From Otis tarda (taxonomy: Eukaryota; Chordata; Aves; Otidiformes; Otididae): a stretch of DNA of 64,000 nt. Positions 58,701 through 64,000 of the stretch are shown here, piece after piece. A model generated the notes under the pieces. It had not been told where the DNA came from. It searched no databases and saw only the letters and a program-made list of their open reading frames with translations. The first letter of the stretch is position 1. Each line of letters opens with the position of its first letter. A program made the translations under genes and the position numbers. Where the stretch lies: the NCBI GenBank assembly GCA_026413225.1, contig CM048552.1, positions 147,821,053 through 147,885,052 of the forward strand, in the 5' to 3' direction.

Positions 58701-61700
58701 CAGACCAGTTGATATAGTTAGTCATCATTTTATTCATGCTCATCTGGGTCAAGTTCAGAGATTATGAGTAAAGGGATATAACTTACTCATAAGCTGTTCA
58801 TGCAAAGGCAACAGAAGGGGAAGCTTAAGTTCATATATACACACATATAAAAATACATTTTTACATAAATACAAAGATAAATGTCAGTATACATATGTTT
58901 GTTCAGATATCGGTGGATCAGCTGAGGGGGAACTGAGGAAAAGATAGGAAAGAAAGGGGTAAAAAAGTGCACATTTGAATTTCCATCATCTCTCATACAC
59001 ATACAAACCTGCATCCCTTGTACTGAAAAAACTTTGGGCCTCTAAGTGTATATATTACACCAACTAAACCCCGTGGCTCACAGCTTATGACTGACAGGCT
59101 GACTGTACTTTAGGGCTTTCCCTGATTGCTCACATTGTTGAACCTCTGGGCTGCAATTAATCTGTCCCAGCTGGGACAATGGGGGAAAACCTATAGCTTG
59201 TTAATGTGCTGTAGGGTGCACGCGCATGAAGTCTGGAAAGCTCACATCTGTGAAGGTCCCTGCCTGATGTGCCTGTATCCAGCAGCACATACGCTGCTAG
59301 GCAGTGTGGCCCTACTCAAGTCCTCCATCCCTCATGTACAGGAACCCTTTCTACAGCCAGGAGGATCTCTTCAACAAGAAGGCCAGGAGCTACCTGTGCA
59401 GGAGAGAGGGGAGGGAAGGTATTCCAGGAGACATGTACAAGTTGGCCAGCAGAAGACAGTGAACTGAAACATGGCTCTGTGGACAGAAGAGGGACATCAC
59501 TATTACAGAAAATAATACTTTTCTCATATTCTTGAGGATAGTGATACAATATCTGGTGCGGTTGCAGAGCTGAAGGTCTCCTCTCAGTACAGAGAACCAA
59601 CTCATCAGGGACTTCCATCACACTGTTCCACATCCTGAGCTTGGGAAGAGCTGCACCTTGCCGGGGACTTGTGTCCATTTTGTGAGAAGCTATCTGATAA
59701 CTAAGCCTCTTTATTTGCACCATCAGTTGCTCAGAAACTGTAGGGTGAAGCCTTTTCTATTCAGAAACCTTTACCATTCTGGCTATTTACACCCATAGGT
59801 TTTAATCAGGTTGCTGAAGAACTGTCCTACATACATATGCAAGAGCGAAGAGGGCACTTTCAGAGCTGAACCTTTGCTCAGCTTTTTTGACACTATTACT
59901 TATTTGGGTCTTTTGTTTTGTGTACTCATGCATCAGTGGTGGCTCTATACAGCCCCTACCACTGCAGGAGTGGCCTACAGTCACACAGACCCAGTCCTCT
60001 ATGTTCTTCTGATTAATTAACTGATGAGGGGAGAACATGCTGGCTCTTCCATCTAAGATCTTCGAAGCCTTCTGCTCTTCCCTACTCTCTTCCAGCCTCA
60101 CAAGTATCAGAAATCACAGCATGCTTACCCACAGCTTATAAATCTTTCATACAGATGCAGTGTGGTGGGATTAGGAGTTGTTTTTCTGCTACAAATGAAA
60201 TGCACATGCTAGAAATTGTTTGCTAAAGGTGATGCGACAGTTTGAGGAACAGGTGATATGTGAAGTTATGCATGAAATGCAGTGTGGTCATAGGCTGCTG
60301 TTCAGGCACCTTAAATGCCTAATTGTATTGGAACAGCTTTAGCGAAAACTCAAAAATTAGAATTTTCAATTTAATTTTTAAAAAGCAATTTCATGTTCTT
60401 TTTAATTAAAAAAAAACACTTGGAAAATTATTTCTGATTTAATCTCTATCATTTTTGGTTTTAGCCTTGGGAGAATAAACTTTGGTTGAATTGGTTCTGT
60501 TTACGCTCTCTAGGCTTGGCTTTTTACACCTTACATTGCAGTAAGATAGAGGTTAGATAATGTACAACAGAATGTCAGACAATGCATATGCATATCCATA
60601 AACACATACAAAACAATTATAAGGTAAAAGAATAATGAGCATCAAATGAAAGCCCAGAGCACTAAATTCTGCACTTCTGCTTACGACAATTAATGTATCA
60701 CCTCAGAAATAGATTAACTCTTCCATTAGACCCCTCATATACTTTGGTGTCATTGTCTTCTGTATAGGAGAGAGAATTTGGCCTAAAATAATTTGTCTCT
60801 GTCTAAACATCTGTATCACAGTGTTGCACATGGAACCAAACACAAGTGTGTCTCTATTACCTTGCTTTTTATTTTATATGTTGTTTTTCTGCTTGTTTCT
60901 TCTTACATACACTTTTTGAAGCAGGCATCCTATTTTTGCGTTTCATTTAATCCAGCTCTCAGAGAATATTTCAGAAGTAAATTGAAATGTAGCATATTAA
61001 AAAAAACCAAAATCTAGTTATAGGAAAGATAAAACATAACTACTTCCTGCCAAGACTCTTGTGGAGAATTAAGTGTGCAAGGGTCTTCCACTACTTGCAT
61101 ACACACAACCACTAATATTTCTTAACATGGTAAAATCTAGCCACTGTTACTGGAGGGCCAACCACTGCAGTAAAAAAAAAAAAAAGGGGGAGAGGGAGCC
61201 CAAAGAAACCTTCATGACTTCTCAAATGCAACAATAAAGAGGAACAAAATACATTTCTATTCCTTTGCTCCCTGCACAGAGACGGCTGTCAGTAGCTAAG
61301 GTGAAGCAATGGGCTGTAATCCATTTAGGCATGCAGTCCAGCATTCTCTGGCAAGAATAGGGTAAAATCTAGTCATAGATTATTGGTGTCTCTATCATGA
61401 AATCGCTAAAATATTGTCAATGTACTAGATATCTTACATAACAAATATTGAAGCACATTTTAGTGCTGTTCCATGATGTTGATCAGAATGAAATTCAAAA
61501 AATCAATGTTGTGAAATTTGTAACAGCAAGCCTAGTGAAAGTATGGGTCAAATTTAGCACATTTGGGAATGGAGAATAACAGAAAGTAAGTAATCAAACT
61601 ACTGTGTGGAGTGCATCCCATTAGTGAGGATAGTATTTGGGAAACTTAGGTAGTGGAGCACTGAATTAAGAACTTACTCATTTAATGAGACTTTAGGAGC

Positions 61701-64000
61701 TAATGGAACCAAAGTCTGGGTTTGATATGACTAAAATGCTCAGTTAATTGGGATACAAACATGAACTGAAATGTAAACACCTTTCATCAGACACTTCAAC
61801 TCTCTGTTCTCTTTTCTGTTGTGTACCTGTAGGTTGCCAAACTATGCCCTGAATCCTCCCAAGAATGAGAGTTTGCAGACTGAAGCTGCCTTCCCTTTCC
61901 TTCATATTTGTATGTGGTCACAGATGGACAAAGCCTCCTAGTGACACCATCAGCCAATGAACAAGGGATTTCGGTAGCAACCCCAGATCTGGATGCCTTT
62001 ACTTGTAATGAGCACGACACTGTTCTCAGCAGAGCCCTGCTGACTTTGTGGGAGAAAATGTTGCACAGTGAGAATCCATCACAGAGTGAACCATTAGCTG
62101 ACATTGTTCAGCTAACAAAAGCACCAAAAAAACACTAGCAAATATGATGAGCTGTATTTCTGCTCCTTAAAAGGGAAAGAAAAAGAAATGCTGATATTTA
62201 CAACTTGGCTGCAGTCTCAAGCATGACTCTTTATAAAAAATGGCTCTGCTTACAAGGAGAGAGGAAGGTGAGAAAAGGGACAGGTCTTTGAATTGTTGAA
62301 ACTCAGATAAAAAGTAATTTACATCCTGAACCCGTATATTAAATAGGACATTTTTTTCCTCTCCAAAATACATGGGATACTTAATTCATGGAATATCCAC
62401 TATTTTAAGACAGCTCAAGGATTTATGCTCCCCAAGTTAGTGAATCAGTTAGTTATCTCTACAATCCAGTGGAGCATGACTAAGAAGTGACAAGATTAGT
62501 TGACATCACAAGACATGGTCTGCAGACTTTATAGAGGATTTAGTTCTCAACTGTGTATGTCATTAACTTTTCTCAGGCATCTCCTCTATTGCCACCTTTA
62601 TTAAACAATAATAGTCTCATAAAACAAACATGGTATGCCACTTCTAGCAATTATAGCCTCTTAATAAGGAATTTATACTACCTTCTGCTATAAAACTGCA
62701 ATAGAAAAATCCTGGCTCCAAACTTTACTAAAGATAATAATAATCATTTCTTGTTTATAACTTGCTGCTGTGTATTGCTGAAATACTTGGCTTTGGGTGG
62801 TGATAGTTAAGTGAGTACACTGTATATAGTTCAAGGCCTTAGAATACTGATGTACTGAGTTACCCAGGAAGAAAATAGGAAGAGATAATAGTGTTAGGTT
62901 TGTTGCCTAATATAGCACAGGCATATTTATGACATTAATTAACTTTGCAGACTTTAATAGAATTTTATTTGGAAAGTTACACTTTTTTTCTGCTTTCAGA
63001 GCTATAACAGTATTTACGTGTTTGCAGATTAGAAAACAAGAACAGTTTGTCTGGATTTGATTCAAGTCTTTATAATCCTGTTATACACATTTTTCTCCCC
63101 TACGTTCACAAAAAGCTGCAAGTTGATAAACATCACTTACTTGGCACAGATCAGCCATTTTCCAGGCCATATACGTGAGAAAAGTACAATCCACAAGCCA
63201 ACTGCAGCAGGTATTTTAGTTCATAAAGTGGAATATGTGTCTCCAACCTCCTCTAATCAAAAATGAACAACATCCCTTGCTATGTGCATTGGGTTTATTA
63301 CCATATGGTAGCTGATTGGGAAAGTGGTAAACTCCTGGAAGTTCAGCAGCACGGCCCCTAAATGGCAGGGGCTCTGGTCAGCTCCATGGGAAGAAACCAG
63401 GGAGTGGGGATACCCCCAGCTGTTCATCTGCTCTACGCCCTCAAACTTTGAATGTTTATGCCGGGAACACGGAAGGCCAGTAAAGAATGTCTATAGGATG
63501 CTGGGGGCTTATTTTCTTGATAAAGCAAGCTGCCTAGCCATGTATTTTTTTTTACCTTCTTTTCCTGCTTTTTGTCAAAAACTAACAGACAAAGCAGACA
63601 GAGGTATCTCCATTTCTGGCACCCTCAGCACAAGTGTGATGAAAGGATGTTTAAGAGGCAGCTGACTAAGTTGGTTAGTTTTAACAACAGAAGTATCGGT
63701 GGACATTTCTGTGCTTGTCATGTTATCTAAAGCTTTAAACTAACTTGAAATATCAATTTCCATGTACTGAAGAGAAACTGAGACTATTCAGCAGGCCAGC
63801 TTGCAGAAAACATGGTGTTTAAAAATGAAAATATATTGCAAATAACTACGATCTTTCTTTTCACTCCTCCCACAAATTATTCATTCAGACATATAGTGCA
63901 TTGGATAGCAACTACTTGTGTACAACATTCTATAGGGAATGCATTGTCCAGTATGCTTTATCAGTTAATGGTATAATGTGTAATATCAGATTTTAAATAA
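49789..64000. other. AT-rich noncoding stretch, no gene seen
   Basis: About 14 kb with no supported gene or large repeat. The longest chance open frames are 125-135 codons (50294-50686 minus, 50737-51114 plus, 57066-57446 plus, 59316-59723 minus). They overlap frames on the other strand and show no known domain. Local structures: T15 at 54221-54235, TA/CATA-rich runs at about 54000-54079 and 58830-58860, and a repeated GTCTGAAAGACAA / GTCTTGAAAGACAA pair at about 57743-57778. The segment 59260-59470 is more GC-rich, but nothing in it is recognisable. Confidence 0.55.
54000..54079. repeat. TA/CATA-rich low-complexity run
   Basis: ATATATAAAAATATATATAG and further TATA and CATACATACATG units make a simple-sequence stretch of about 80 bases. 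Confidence 0.75.

Noticed and set aside
59316..59723. 135-codon minus-strand open frame in a more GC-rich patch
   Set aside because: Three overlapping frames on both strands share the patch, and none has a motif or a splice context.
63290..63665. Possible LTR or retrotransposon fragment
   Set aside because: The patch is more GC-rich and has a 113-codon frame, but I found no paired terminal repeat, primer-binding site or pol motif.
1..64000. CRISPR arrays, operons, ribosome binding sites, prophage
   Set aside because: Composition, CR1 LINEs and the absence of dense open frames point to vertebrate nuclear DNA; no regularly spaced direct repeats were seen.

Overview
This window looks like a gene-free, AT-rich stretch of an avian (or at least archosaur) nuclear genome. 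The main evidence is CR1 LINE retrotransposons with the typical bird 3' end: a GAAGGTCCCTTCCAAC-type block followed by ATTCTATG-like octamers. There are also scattered, heavily decayed amniote repeats (MIR-like SINEs and short palindromic MITE-like relics), many A/T homopolymer runs, and no bacterial-style packing of open frames. I could not support any host protein-coding gene, tRNA, rRNA or CpG-island promoter. Almost all short open frames are what AT-rich noncoding DNA produces by chance.

Layout. 1-29 kb: AT-rich intergenic or intronic DNA with a MIR-like relic at the left edge, a small old CR1 3' end (about 3.95 kb, minus strand), short tandem repeats (10.54, 16.63 and 18.67 kb), an A-rich CCCAAA tract (24.5 kb), and a short CR1 with an internal deletion (27.05-27.46 kb). 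29.3-33.3 kb: the main feature, a 3.3 kb GC-rich CR1 that keeps the end of ORF1 (esterase-like) and nearly all of ORF2 (endonuclease plus reverse transcriptase). ORF2 is broken by several stops and frameshifts. The CR1 lies between two 134 bp inverted repeats about 94% identical to each other. The left repeat ends at the base where the truncated CR1 begins; the right repeat lies about 440 bp beyond the CR1 3' end. 33.3-64 kb: mostly featureless, with a very old CR1 relic (39.53-40.35 kb), a long polypyrimidine tract (40.4-40.65 kb), MIR-like relics (42.4 and 45.6 kb), two palindromic MITE-like relics (44.5 and 44.96-45.06 kb, the second with perfect 25 bp arms), and a minus-strand CR1 3' end (49.68 kb).

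How the parts relate. The CR1 copies are dead records of autonomous retrotransposition. ORF2 supplied target nicking and reverse transcription, and the octamer 3' end was the recognition site. The short copies at 27 and 49.7 kb share that 3' end and are 5'-truncated products of the same machinery. The best candidate for something undescribed is the inverted duplication tied to the 5' junction of the large CR1. Family assignments come from recognising motifs by eye, without database searches.
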